Notes: a model not told the origin generated them from the sequence alone. A stretch of 64,000 nucleotides of DNA from Bacillus sp. es.034 (GCF_002563655.1 NZ_PDIY01000001.1:2082001-2146000); one strand, 5' to 3'; positions 53,909-62,394 are shown, counted from the first letter of the stretch. Program-made: numbers and translations.

Positions 53909-54700
53909 TTACCTATCCCTTTCCAACCTGTCCAGCCAATTCTGCACCAGAGAATCGAATACAACCTCCTGCTCAATCTGCACATTATGACCACCCATAT
54001 CAAGCACTGCGAAGGTTGCCCTTGGATAGTTTTCGATTAGTCTCCAGGCATCCTGATATCCGACTACATGATCTTGCCGTCCTGTTACTATCAATGTTGG
54101 ACAGTCAAGCGTATGTGTAAGCTCGAAGGTGAAGCCGTAGCCACCCTCCCTGATACTGTTTACAAATTCTTCATTTGTTTGTGTGGAAGGAAGCAGGATA
54201 TCATCACGGAACCTATCCCATTCCCTCTGACCCTGCACAACTCCCATTGCGGAAAAAGCTTCTGCTTCCAGTGCAGAGAGATTCGATAGTATATCCGGAT
54301 CCTTTTTCAATACGACCTGCTGCGGCAGTTCTCTTTTATCCGTATAGGGTATGACCATGGGTGCCAGAAGCATTAAGCCCCGAACTCGATCTTGTAGTGT
54401 CTCTACGATTCCTCTCGCCATATAGCCCCCATACGAATAACCACACACAATGAAAGCCTGATTGGGAATTAACTCGTCCAGTAGTGCCAGGACAGCTTCC
54501 AACATATCGTCTGAGTTCTTGATGGAAGGTTGTGCTTCCGATTTCCCCATTCCCGGCAGATCTATGTAAATCCTTTTCCATCCAGTACGGTTCTCGAAGT
54601 TCGGTTCCATTGCATGCATCATTGCCTGATGATCCAGCGTCCACCCATGCACCATTACGATGGGAAAGCCTTCTCCGATGATTTTATGGTAAATAGCCAC
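53909..54700 (-). CDS. Alpha/beta hydrolase
   Basis: The protein has 263 residues. VMVHGWTLDH is the oxyanion HGxxxD segment, CGYSYGG the nucleophile elbow (Ser near residue 91), VTGRQDHVVGYQD the acid and GGHNVQIE the catalytic His. Cytoplasmic serine hydrolase of the lipase/esterase/peptidase type. The start is GTG 54700 behind AGGAGGGG. The substrate is unknown. Confidence 0.9.
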   Translation of the reverse strand: MAIYHKIIGEGFPIVMVHGWTLDHQAMMHAMEPNFENRTGWKRIYIDLPGMGKSEAQPSIKNSDDMLEAVLALLDELIPNQAFIVCGYSYGGYMARGIVETLQDRVRGLMLLAPMVIPYTDKRELPQQVVLKKDPDILSNLSALEAEAFSAMGVVQGQREWDRFRDDILLPSTQTNEEFVNSIREGGYGFTFELTHTLDCPTLIVTGRQDHVVGYQDAWRLIENYPRATFAVLDMGGHNVQIEQEVVFDSLVQNWLDRLERDR

Positions 54701-55218
54701 GTAATTCCCCTCCTTTTAATCTATTAAAAGTATATGTTATTTTCTGGATTAATCAAAGGATACTTCCAATCAGCCTGTATTGAATACCGGAGAAAGCTGG
54801 GCGATCGCTCTTGTGGTGGAGGGGGCATTTTGGGTATATGGATGTAAAGTTGGTGATGTGGTTGTGATAGAGATTGCGAATAGATAGTGATGGAAGAGAT
54901 ATGCCTGTTCTAATCCTAATCCCTCATTTTAGACCTCAATATTTTTGTTTTTAGCTGTAGTGGGCTCTAAGACCTCCATCCTGCCCGATTATGTGATGAT
55001 TCCTCTGTTAGGAAGCACTTTCCTGGAAGGATCATGCGACATTAGGGATGAATCATGCCAAATGGAAGATTATCGAGCGGGATGAGTTTTTTTCATGCGG
55101 GTATAGGATTTATCATGCGAGAATCCGGATAATCATGCCAGGATGTCGAATTTCCTTTATATGAACTTTCAGGAAGTAAAGCACATCCCCGGCATAATAT
55201 CACTATCCTTTGACTTCA
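54701..55218. other. Gene-free interval holding a 20-bp tandem array
   Basis: No supported ORF in about 500 bases between the hydrolase start and the end of the propeller gene. The right part holds the phased TCATGC repeats (55031-55152). The left part shows no hairpin with a T-tract. Confidence 0.6.
55031..55152. repeat. Six-copy degenerate 20-bp tandem array (ATCATGC)
   Basis: TCATGC(G/C) recurs at 55032, 55053, 55093, 55113 and 55133, with a degenerate copy (TCGAGCG) at 55073, giving a period of 20 bases (first step 21). Each unit ends in a purine-rich GGAT or similar stretch. The spacing is about two DNA turns, so a protein would see the copies on one face. Confidence 0.7.
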
Positions 55219-56445
55219 TCAACCTGGATAAAATACGACCTCCTCAATATCACGAACCCACTCCTTAGCCTCAGTCCCATCCGTATTTCCAATCCATAGA
55301 TCCCTTTTCGTATCAGTAAGGGATTTTCCCCTTAACCAAGCGAGTTTTCCAATGGAAGGGATATACTGAGGAGCATAGTCCCCATACCCTTTAGGAGGGC
55401 TCGTTATCTTCATTTGTTTATTCCCATCGATACTCAAGGTGTAAAGGACGGGCAACGGGTGCTTGCTAAAGTCGTTCGTCCACTCCTGTTCCTTGATCCT
55501 CGACACGACCAGTGATTTGTCAGTCATCCAATCAAAGTCAAGATCAGCGTAATCGGCAGGCGTGTAAGTTCCGGATGCAGGAATTTCTTTTACCTTCAAG
55601 TCCTTGTTTTTGAAGCCGAACACGATTCTTCCGCCGCCTGCGATATAGGCTAATGTATCTGTTGAAGGTGACCACTTGGGCTGTCCTACCTGCAAAATCA
55701 TTTCGTCCAATACTTCGAAATTTACCCCTTCCTTATCAATCACACACACCATATCGCTGTCCATGGACCAGGAAGCGGTGGGAGACACGACAAACGAAAT
55801 CCATTTGCCGCTCGGGGAATAGGTCAGCTGTTCTGCATTGACGGCAATCAGTTTGTTTTGTTCATTTGTCCCGATTTCTTTAGGTAGTGTGAAAAACGGC
55901 TCCACGCCTCCGAACAAAACAATATCCTCATAATTTTCGCCGACTTTTTTAATAAACAAAGTGGCACTTGACCATCCATCCGGGTTAAGGGTTCCTGATG
56001 AAGATAGAAGAAATCCACTGCCATCCGGTAGCCACGTGAAGTCACTGACCCCGGTGGCGATGTTGTAGAATCGGTTGAGGTCTGAAATATCTAAAATACC
56101 TCTGTCATTATAGGCCATATGGTTTTTATGGGGAGCCCATTCTGGTGAGGTACCGTTATAAGAAATTCGCTTCTTTTTACCGGTATGGAGATTGTAAGTC
56201 CATAGTTCTGACTGCCTTTCCGTTGCTGTCTCTACTTGATAGGCAAGGAGAGTGCCGTCCGTCGACCATTTGGGCTTAGAGCGTACATTCCCGGTATTCG
56301 TTAGTTGTTTTTCCTTTGCATCCACCAAGGTCCACACATTTCCTTCCCTGATAAAAGCGGCTTTCACTTGATCTACTGGGGCTGCGGATGTGGCTAATGG
56401 AAAAAGAAGAGAAAGGATGACGGTTAAGAGGATTGCTTTTTTCAT
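55219..56445 (-). CDS. Secreted TolB/WD40-like beta-propeller protein
   Basis: The protein has 408 residues. Residues 1-21 are a Sec signal peptide (LLTVILSLLFPLATSA, cleavage after Ala). The rest has repeated propeller strands such as SKPKWSTDGTLLAYQVET, SGFLLSSSGT and GQPKWSPSTDTLAYIAGG, the W-S-x-D/S-G pattern of TolB-like blades. No lipobox, sortase or anchor motif is seen, so it is secreted or loosely cell-associated. GGAG precedes ATG 56445. Function unknown; it adjoins the divergent ECF sigma operon 2, with a shared 200-base upstream region. Confidence 0.82.
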   Translation of the reverse strand: MKKAILLTVILSLLFPLATSAAPVDQVKAAFIREGNVWTLVDAKEKQLTNTGNVRSKPKWSTDGTLLAYQVETATERQSELWTYNLHTGKKKRISYNGTSPEWAPHKNHMAYNDRGILDISDLNRFYNIATGVSDFTWLPDGSGFLLSSSGTLNPDGWSSATLFIKKVGENYEDIVLFGGVEPFFTLPKEIGTNEQNKLIAVNAEQLTYSPSGKWISFVVSPTASWSMDSDMVCVIDKEGVNFEVLDEMILQVGQPKWSPSTDTLAYIAGGGRIVFGFKNKDLKVKEIPASGTYTPADYADLDFDWMTDKSLVVSRIKEQEWTNDFSKHPLPVLYTLSIDGNKQMKITSPPKGYGDYAPQYIPSIGKLAWLRGKSLTDTKRDLWIGNTDGTEAKEWVRDIEEVVFYPG

Positions 56446-56574
56446 TTGGTGAGTCTCCTTTTGGATTTATGGTCTTACTATTTTCTTGAATTGGTTTAAT
56501 TATGTAGGGGGCCAATCAATGACTTCAATGCTAATATGAAAGTAAACGTATAAATGGATTTTTTTGCAATTTTT

Positions 56575-56600
56575 TGCGACCATTCAATTTGGGCGTCGTC
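56575..56600 (+). promoter_or_regulatory. Candidate ECF sigma promoter (autoregulatory)
   Basis: TGCGAC (56575-56580) and CGTC (56597-56600) are 16 bases apart, close to the ECF consensus TGAAAC/TGCAAC-N16/17-CGTC. The site is 42 bases before the sigma gene. Confidence 0.55.
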
Positions 56601-56641
56601 TAAAGGTTGAAAGGGAGTACATGATGATAGGGGATTAAAAG

Positions 56642-57175
56642 TTGTTTATGGAGCAAAATGAAATGAGCAGAGAAGAGACGGTTGAATGGTTAATGGATGA
56701 GTATGGAAAGAAGGTTGTGCGACTTGCTTATACCTATTTAAAACAAGAGCAACTTGCCGAGGATGTGGCACAGGAAGTGTTTATCAGGTGTTATCAAAAG
56801 TTTGATACGTTTCGTCAAGAATCATCCTATCACACATGGATTTACTCCATAACAGTAAATCTGTGTAAGGATCGGTTGAAAAGCTGGAGTTTTAGAAATC
56901 TTGTGTTTAGTGACTTCTTTTCTTCAAGGGGGATTAGTGATCACACACCGGAGAGCAATTTACTTCACCTCGAAGCAAAAACAGAGCTATCCCAAAGTGT
57001 ATTGGGTCTTCCCATCAAATATCGTGAAATCATGATTCTGTTTTACTATGAAGAATTAACGTATAAGGAGATTGAAGATTTGTTGGGGGTCAGCAGCCAA
57101 ACAATCAAATCCAGATTACATAGGGGAAGAAACATGTTACGGAAGAAGCTTAAAGGAGGGGAGGGAAATGAGTAA
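56642..57175 (+). CDS. ECF-type RNA polymerase sigma factor
   Basis: The protein has 177 residues. Region 2 runs from KKVVRLAYTYLKQEQLAEDV through AQEVFIRCYQKFDTFR to YHTWIYSITVNLCKDRLK. Region 4 runs from LPIKYREIMILFYYEELTYK through EIEDLLGVSSQTIKSRLHRG. This is the standard two-domain ECF layout. The likely start is TTG 56642, spaced correctly from AGGGGA; ATG 56648 is also possible. The stop overlaps the next gene by 8 bases. An ECF-like promoter lies upstream. Its regulon is not known. Confidence 0.93.
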   Translation: MFMEQNEMSREETVEWLMDEYGKKVVRLAYTYLKQEQLAEDVAQEVFIRCYQKFDTFRQESSYHTWIYSITVNLCKDRLKSWSFRNLVFSDFFSSRGISDHTPESNLLHLEAKTELSQSVLGLPIKYREIMILFYYEELTYKEIEDLLGVSSQTIKSRLHRGRNMLRKKLKGGEGNE

Positions 57176-58706
57176 TATGTTGGATCAATTGAAAGAAGAA
57201 TTGGACGAACATGTACTAAAAGATTTAGATTTCAGGGAGAGAAACAAAGCGGTGGTAAGGAAGCATTTTAAGAGTAATCGTGAGCCGAGTAGAGAAAAGA
57301 AGCACTTTGGTATAGGGTTGGTTTTAAGCTTCTGTTTTACAGTCTTGTTTTTAGGAGTCGCCGGCTATTTTATTATGGATCATTTGGGTTTATCAAAAGA
57401 CGAAGGTCTTTCTCAAAAGAATGATAAATCGAATGAGATTCAAGAACATAAAGAGCATACTCACCCACAGCCAAAAGAGAACGATGATGTTATGACAAAA
57501 GAGGAAGTTCTCCATAAGTTATTTAATTCAGTCGATTATTTTGAGACAGCGGCTGGCGAATTCGAAGTATACGATTCGTATTACGATGGTTCTTCAAGCA
57601 AATCAACGGTTAAGTATAAGGTGAGTAATAAGGGTGTGATTGGTGGATACGAAAAGGTAATCGATTATCCGAATCCGAAGAATCCCCAATCGAAAGAGAA
57701 GATAAGTAAAACATATTATAACAAACACCATGTTTGGCACCTTGATTTAGACTCAATGGAATATGTGAAATTCGGAATAATGCCGGAAAAGAAAATACCA
57801 ATCGTAAAGGCAGATGACATCTTCAAAATGGATCCAGACGATATTATTGAATCCGATACCATGAACATTTTTAGGGAAACCCCTCCAAACATGTTAGCGG
57901 GAATTTCACTTTATGCTTATTCATTCACCGCCAAATACTTAAGACCTGAAAATGAATGGTCAATAGATAAGCAAAATGAGAAACTATTGGGACATAATAC
58001 GCTGGTCATCGCAGGTACGCTGGACGATAGCCTAGTCGATACCATGCACCCGGATGAAAAGGAATTTAGGATATGGGTGGATAAAGACACTGGAATCATC
58101 GTAAAAAAAGAGATATATAGTAATGCAGGGGAACTAGTCAGTTATTTACATCCAAAAAGCTTGGAGATTAATACAACATTTCACGAAAGTGAGTTTGAAC
58201 CTGAACTTGACGGGTTTCACTCTTTTAGGGATGAGAGGGATAGAGAACTCCAAGTCATTGAACATGCTGATACCAAACGAAGTGAAGTAGAAGAAGTAAT
58301 GGCCATTCAAAGGGAGACCATGCCGTTGTTTTATGAGTTTAAAGACCCGAAACTCTCCCCTTTTTCTGCAAGTATTGAAAAATACCGCAAGGATCTTCAT
58401 GCTTATGTCGTCTACAGTTATGACAAGCCTGTAAATGAAGTTGGATCCGGATCTCGTTTGCTTTACACAAGAATTTATCCTAAGGACACATACCTCAGAA
58501 AAACAGGCGATTTTGTTAGGCCACTAGGCGAAGAAATCGATTCAATGAAAATGAACGGAATTCAATGGCATATGTTCAAAGTGGAAGGCACAGATGAGGT
58601 TCACGTAAAAGGAGAGAGCGGTGACTATTTGATTGAAATTGTCACGCAGAAAGTACCCAGCAGTGAATTGAAAAGATTGTTGGGTTCATTTAAGAAAGTA
58701 GAATAA
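57168..58706 (+). CDS. Single-pass membrane protein, probable anti-sigma factor
   Basis: The protein has 512 residues. Residues 1-45 are a charged cytoplasmic part (EELDEHVLKDLDFRERNK), residues 47-70 a membrane helix (IGLVLSFCFTVLFLGVAGYF), and the remainder extracytoplasmic. The outer part starts with a His/Lys/Glu-rich linker and a LolA/RseB-like lipocalin region (FEVYDSYYDGSSSKSTVKYK), then a C-terminal domain like those of DUF4367 proteins (MNGIQWHMFKVEGTDEVHVK). ATG 57168 overlaps the sigma stop and has AAAGGAGGGG before it. It should bind and restrain the ECF factor and sense an envelope signal. Confidence 0.85.
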   Translation: MSNMLDQLKEELDEHVLKDLDFRERNKAVVRKHFKSNREPSREKKHFGIGLVLSFCFTVLFLGVAGYFIMDHLGLSKDEGLSQKNDKSNEIQEHKEHTHPQPKENDDVMTKEEVLHKLFNSVDYFETAAGEFEVYDSYYDGSSSKSTVKYKVSNKGVIGGYEKVIDYPNPKNPQSKEKISKTYYNKHHVWHLDLDSMEYVKFGIMPEKKIPIVKADDIFKMDPDDIIESDTMNIFRETPPNMLAGISLYAYSFTAKYLRPENEWSIDKQNEKLLGHNTLVIAGTLDDSLVDTMHPDEKEFRIWVDKDTGIIVKKEIYSNAGELVSYLHPKSLEINTTFHESEFEPELDGFHSFRDERDRELQVIEHADTKRSEVEEVMAIQRETMPLFYEFKDPKLSPFSASIEKYRKDLHAYVVYSYDKPVNEVGSGSRLLYTRIYPKDTYLRKTGDFVRPLGEEIDSMKMNGIQWHMFKVEGTDEVHVKGESGDYLIEIVTQKVPSSELKRLLGSFKKVE

Positions 58707-58711
58707 ATTTA

Positions 58712-58745
58712 CTGGCGTATATCATGAGTTAAGGTATGCGTCTTT
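58712..58745 (+). terminator. Weak terminator after ECF operon 2
   Basis: GGCGTATA pairs with TATGCGTC around a loop of about 13 bases, followed by TTTTC. Two G-T pairs make it weak. Confidence 0.4.
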
Positions 58746-58957
58746 TCTATATGTTTCAATTTATCATGACCTTAGCGATAGCATTGGATTCTCAAGAAGG
58801 TTGTCACTCAGAAGTTAATTGGATTAAATGATGAGAGTTTGAATAGAAATTCTGGGGCTTTGTGGAAGGGGTTTCTATTTTGTGTTTTTTAAAAGGAATT
58901 ATCCAATCTTTGATGAAATACTAAGTATATAGATTAATTTGTAGGAGGCAGATGAAA

Positions 58958-59428
58958 ATGAATCGTACCGATCTACTCTTAAGAATGCTCGACACTACAT
59001 ACGACCAGGAAAGCTGGTATGCCCCGTTAAAACCAGCAATTGAAGGGCTCTCTGCAGAACAAGCTTGTTGGAAACCAGATGGAGAAGCGACGAAAACTAT
59101 TTGGGGAAATGTGAACCATCTTACTTATTATAAAGAAAGACTGACGGCACAATTAGAAGGCCGTGAATGGAATCAACCTCTCGATGGCAATGACACTTTT
59201 TATCTTACGGAACAAATAAATGATGATAAGGAATGGGGAGCAGTCGTAGAGCGTGTTGAGACGGCTCATCGAGGCTTAAGAGAGGCGCTTAGTAAAACAA
59301 CCGAGGCAAAGATTGAAGAGGATTCCCTTGAGGAAAAGCTTCTGGACATCATGCTTCACGATGCTTATCACACGGGGCAAATCATGCAATTGAGGAAGAT
59401 GCAGGGCTCGTGGCCGTCGCAGCGGTGA
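58958..59428 (+). CDS. DinB-family protein
   Basis: The protein has 156 residues. It has LSAEQACWKPDGEATKTIWG followed by NVNHLTYY, carrying the first metal-ligand His, and the closing MLHDAYHTGQIMQLRKMQ helix with two further His residues, the full DinB three-His set. AGGAGG lies 9 bases before ATG 58958; ATG 58952 is too close. Probably a metal-binding thiol transferase-like protein of unknown substrate. A strong terminator follows. Confidence 0.9.
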   Translation: MNRTDLLLRMLDTTYDQESWYAPLKPAIEGLSAEQACWKPDGEATKTIWGNVNHLTYYKERLTAQLEGREWNQPLDGNDTFYLTEQINDDKEWGAVVERVETAHRGLREALSKTTEAKIEEDSLEEKLLDIMLHDAYHTGQIMQLRKMQGSWPSQR

Positions 59429-59444
59429 ATGAGATAAAGAATAG

Positions 59445-59482
59445 AAGCTGGAGATTGCAGGCTGATCTCCAGCTTTTTTTGT
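59445..59482 (+). terminator. Terminator of the DinB gene
   Basis: Perfect 11-bp stem AAGCTGGAGAT (59445-59455) / ATCTCCAGCTT (59465-59475), followed by TTTTT. Confidence 0.9.
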
Positions 59483-59524
59483 CTGTATTTATCGTTCCTT
59501 CGACGGTTCACTGAAATAATCTTC

Positions 59525-59614
59525 CTACTCTAAATAAGTCACCAACTCATCCAACGTCCCCAACGAATTCAATCCTCTATTCATCTGCTCTCTCATATCC
59601 ACGATCCGACCTTG
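59525..59614 (-). pseudogene. 3' end of an unidentified minus-strand gene
   Basis: Reading from the stop at 59525 back to about 59614, the minus strand encodes FQGRIVDMREQMNRGLNSLG followed by TLDELVTYLE, a credible protein C-terminus. Upstream of that the frame runs into the antisense of the ABC-2 permease fragment, so only about 30 codons are real. The parent gene is not recognised. Confidence 0.4.
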
Positions 59615-59875
59615 AAAGGAGGCGGCTTCATCCTGTTTTCGAGTATATGGACGATGGGGAAGTATCCGGTTGATTTGTATCCTCCGATGATAAAGTGGCT
59701 TCTTTATACCCTGGTTCCTGTTGGGATTGTGGCTGCGGTTCCGACGTATGCCCTTTTTCATGGAATATCATTGATTCAGTTGATGGGATTGTTGTTGTTG
59801 ACTATTATCATCTCGGTTTTTACGAAGTTTTTGTGGATGAAGGGGTTGGGGAGGTATTCGAGTGCTACGTCTTGA
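59612..59875 (+). pseudogene. 3' fragment of an ABC-2-type permease gene
   Basis: The 87-residue frame reads IWTMGKYPVDLYPPMIKWLL, YTLVPVGIVAAVPTYALF, then FLWMKGLGRYSSATS. This is the C-terminal end of an ABC-2-type permease of the PF06182 group (family length about 260), with the typical YPxxxYPxxxxW and W-x-x-G-L-x-x-Y-x-S-A signatures. The N-terminal two thirds and the ATPase partner are absent. The fragment abuts the minus-strand remnant, so a rearrangement breakpoint lies near 59612. Confidence 0.7.
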
Positions 59876-60079
59876 AGTTAACTATTGTTAGGAATTAGAA
59901 ATTAATGGATAATAGTTTCAGAGTATATTGAGCACAAGTTCAAGGAGTGGATTGATATTATTATTCAACCAATAACATTTCATATTCGAAATCTAACCTA
60001 TACCATAAGATCAGCAAAAGTAGAAGATGCTCAGAAACTGTCAGAAGTCCGGCTGCAGGTAGATGGAGAGACGGAAAAC

Positions 60080-60502
60080 ATGGATAGGGAACGAGGAGAG
60101 GCGTACATAGATGAAGATGGCTTCATTCAAATCATCCAAGAAGATTCAGAGAGTCCGAGAAATCTCTTCCTCGTTTGTGAAGTCGGGGACAGGATTGCCG
60201 GTTTCTCCAGATGTGAGGGGACATCATTAAAACGTGTCGCTCATAAGGTGGAGTTCGGGGTATGCGTACTGCAGGAATTCTGGGGATACGGCATCGGGAA
60301 GAATCTATTAAAAGAGAGCATAAGCTGGGCAGATGAGAACGACATTAAGAAGATCACTTTGAATGTACTTGAAACCAATGAAAAAGCCATCACTCTTTAT
60401 AAAAATAATGGTTTTGAAGTGGAAGGAGTATTAAAGAGTGATAAATTATTATCGGATGGACGTTACTACGATACTGTGGTGATGGGACGATTTCATCTGT
60501 AA
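60080..60502 (+). CDS. GNAT N-acetyltransferase lacking a canonical start codon
   Basis: From ATG 60080 the product has 140 residues with the acetyl-CoA P-loop EFGVCVLQEFWGYGIGKNLL and the closing ETNEKAITLYKNNGFEVEGV. The frame is open upstream to 59906 and encodes LTYTIRSAKVEDAQKLSEVR, the normal first strand and helix of GNAT proteins, but has no ATG, GTG or TTG there. A ribosome-like AAGGAG at 59942-59947 precedes in-frame ATT codons. Either the native start has been lost, or ATT is used, or an N-terminally short protein is made. The domain is otherwise complete. Confidence 0.75.
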   Translation: MDRERGEAYIDEDGFIQIIQEDSESPRNLFLVCEVGDRIAGFSRCEGTSLKRVAHKVEFGVCVLQEFWGYGIGKNLLKESISWADENDIKKITLNVLETNEKAITLYKNNGFEVEGVLKSDKLLSDGRYYDTVVMGRFHL

Positions 60503-60514
60503 GGGGTGGTTACT

Positions 60515-61285
60515 ATGAATATGACAGATAAGCCAATGAAAAGGTATAGCCTTCTTTTATTTGACCTGGATGACACGTTGCTTGAAAATTCGTCCTGGTT
60601 TGACGATGGACTGGTTCAGGCTCTTGCGGAACATCCATTGACAAAGGGAATGGATGAACAACAATTTTTGAAGAAAATAAAACAACCTCCTAGATTACTA
60701 ATCGATAAACTTGTAAGTGGTGAACTAACCACATTTGAATTTAAAAGAGAAAGATGGAAGAGTGCCCTTGATTCCTTTGAAGTGAAAGCAGAGGTTGAGG
60801 AAATTGATCAGCTTGAATCACTCTTTATTAACGCAAGTATGACCTTTATAACGGTTGACGAATACGTATTAAATTTAATAGATGAACTGACTAAGCATTA
60901 TGAAGTTGGAATTGTTACGAACGGACTTTATGACCCTCAACAAAAGATAATCAATATGGGTTTAGGGGATGTATTCGGCCAAGATAAGATCATTCATGCA
61001 GAACCATTAGGTATTAGAAAGCCTGATTCCAGAATCTATACTACTGCTCTAGAAGCATTTAAGAAGAAACCTGAAGAGACGATATTCATAGGTGACTCGT
61101 GGACGCATGATGTAGTTGGTCCCATGGAAGCAGGAATGGAAGCGATATGGGTCAATTTCAGAGGGGAAGAAAAGCCAACGGATCATACTCCTTATGCAAT
61201 TGTTTCTTCTATTGTGGAAATAAGAGATATTTTGTTGAGTAGCAGTTTGAGCAGTTCAAAAGGGGAAGAAGAAAGTTATGAATAA
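60515..61285 (+). CDS. HAD-superfamily hydrolase (YjjG-like)
   Basis: The protein has 256 residues. Motif I is DLDDTLLE, motif II VTNG, motif III Lys in GIRKPDS and motif IV GDSWTHDV, the complete HAD set with an alpha-helical cap like the YjjG/pyrimidine nucleotidase group. It would remove phosphate from a small metabolite. ATG 60515 has AAGGGG 8 bases before; GTG 60506 lies within that site. The last codons overlap the next gene by 8 bases, so the two are translationally coupled. Confidence 0.9.
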   Translation: MNMTDKPMKRYSLLLFDLDDTLLENSSWFDDGLVQALAEHPLTKGMDEQQFLKKIKQPPRLLIDKLVSGELTTFEFKRERWKSALDSFEVKAEVEEIDQLESLFINASMTFITVDEYVLNLIDELTKHYEVGIVTNGLYDPQQKIINMGLGDVFGQDKIIHAEPLGIRKPDSRIYTTALEAFKKKPEETIFIGDSWTHDVVGPMEAGMEAIWVNFRGEEKPTDHTPYAIVSSIVEIRDILLSSSLSSSKGEEESYE

Positions 61286-61628
61286 AACATTAAAAGAACA
61301 ACTCCCGCACCTAGAAGAAAATCTATTAAAACCAGAAACTCGCTCATCCAAAACAGAGCTCACCCGGATTCTCGGAGAGGGATTTTTTGAAATTGGGAGT
61401 TCGGGTAAGATACTTTATCAAGATGAGGAGATTAGCGAAGAAGGTATTGGTGTAGTGAAGATGACAATGGATCACTTTGAAGTCCATCCATTATCTGATG
61501 AAATCGTATTGACTACATATAGAATTTTCAATGAGGAAACGCAACAACATTCGTTAAGAAGTTCGATTTGGAAATGGGCAGATGAAAGATGGCAAATGGT
61601 TTTTCATCAAGGTACCAGGGTTAGTTAG
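61278..61628 (+). CDS. NTF2-like (DUF4440-type) protein
   Basis: The protein has 116 residues. It opens with a helical part LPHLEENLLKPETRSSKTEL, followed by ILGEGFFEIGSSGKILYQDE and strands ending SSIWKWADERWQMVFHQGTR. This is the DUF4440/SnoaL NTF2-like fold, ending in the family's RWxxxFHQGT. It may bind or convert a small ligand. It overlaps the HAD gene (61278-61285). Confidence 0.88.
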   Translation: MNKTLKEQLPHLEENLLKPETRSSKTELTRILGEGFFEIGSSGKILYQDEEISEEGIGVVKMTMDHFEVHPLSDEIVLTTYRIFNEETQQHSLRSSIWKWADERWQMVFHQGTRVS

Positions 61629-61657
61629 GATACTAAATTTTTCGTAGGGGTGAAGAT

Positions 61658-61894
61658 ATGCAAAGTGCAAAGCCTAGATTGGTTTTAAAGGTGGATGATC
61701 TGGAACGATCTCTTTCATTCTATCGTCATTTGTTTGGGTGGAGTGAGGAATGGAGAAAAGATACGATTGCACAATGGAGGCTTCCTAGTGGTGGGTCTGT
61801 TTTATTCACGGAAGAAAACCAAGAGGAATTCAAGAAATATACTGATGTCGCTTTTGTCAACCCTGATCCGGGCCTACGTTATCGATTCGATTGA
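61658..61894 (+). pseudogene. 5' half of a VOC gene broken by inversion
   Basis: ATG 61658 follows TAGGGGTGA. The frame encodes KPRLVLKVDDLERSLSFYRH, a normal VOC N-terminus, continuing to KKYTDVAFVN, then loses similarity and stops at 61894. The matching C-terminal half lies just downstream on the opposite strand (61857-62078). Together they would make one VOC protein of about 140-145 residues. Confidence 0.75.
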
Positions 61895-62087
61895 TCCCAC
61901 TTTTATAAAGTGATAGTATCTCTTCGTCTGACATATACAACTCTTCCCAATGTGAAACGATATAGCCATCCGGATCCTTTACCATGATTAATTGACCAAA
62001 CCCAGGATCTACATCCAGTTCAAAATCAACTTGTTCTTCCTCAAACTTTCGCTTCAGGTCCTCAATCTTCTCTCCCATAATATAAAA
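61873..62087 (-). pseudogene. Inverted 3' half of the same VOC gene
   Basis: On the minus strand this segment encodes FYIMGEKIEDLKRKFEEEQ, VDFELDVDPGFGQLIMVKDP, DGYIVSHWEELYMSDEEILS and the tail SLYKSGINRID. This is the second beta-alpha-beta half of a VOC protein, including the acidic W-E-E ligand region, without an N-terminal half. It faces the N-terminal half at 61658-61870, which points to an intragenic inversion of about 210-220 bases. Confidence 0.72.
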
Positions 62088-62092
62088 CCTTT

Positions 62093-62389
62093 AAGTTTGC
62101 GCTCGCTGAAGACGGAAGAAATTATAAGAATAATCCTTACGACCCCAATCTATGGGAAACGGGAACGAATTACAAAGGACGATCAATTGAAACCGAGGTA
62201 TCCCTTTTTAAATTGATACGGGAACACGTACTCAATCTTTGTGAGAGCTTACCGGACTCCCTCGATAGAAAAATTCAAACAGAAGACCAGGGTGAGCTGA
62301 CCGTTAGAAAAATGATCAAGATGGTAGCGGGACATGCAAAAGGGCATCTTGAACAGATTGAAGAAACAAGAGACATTCATCACGTGTGA
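62093..62389 (+). pseudogene. 3' remnant of a DinB-family gene
   Basis: A frame of 98 codons without start codon (in-frame TAA at 62078) reads KFALAEDGRNYKNNPYDPNL, then SLFKLIREHVLNLCESLPDS and VRKMIKMVAGHAKGHLEQIE to TGA 62387-62389. The closing GHAKGHLEQI with two His is the last helix of DinB proteins. The 5' third is missing; the junction coincides with the right end of the inverted VOC segment. Confidence 0.68.
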
Positions 62390-62394
62390 TGAGA

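Noticed and set aside
55031-55152. CRISPR array
   Set aside because: The 20-base period is too short to hold repeat plus spacer.
59525-59761. Complete 78-residue minus-strand gene
   Set aside because: Its first two thirds are antisense of the ABC-2 permease fragment; only the C-terminal 30 codons look real.
61992-62216. Plus-strand 74-codon frame across the inversion edge
   Set aside because: It is antisense of the inverted VOC segment joined to an out-of-frame part of the DinB remnant.
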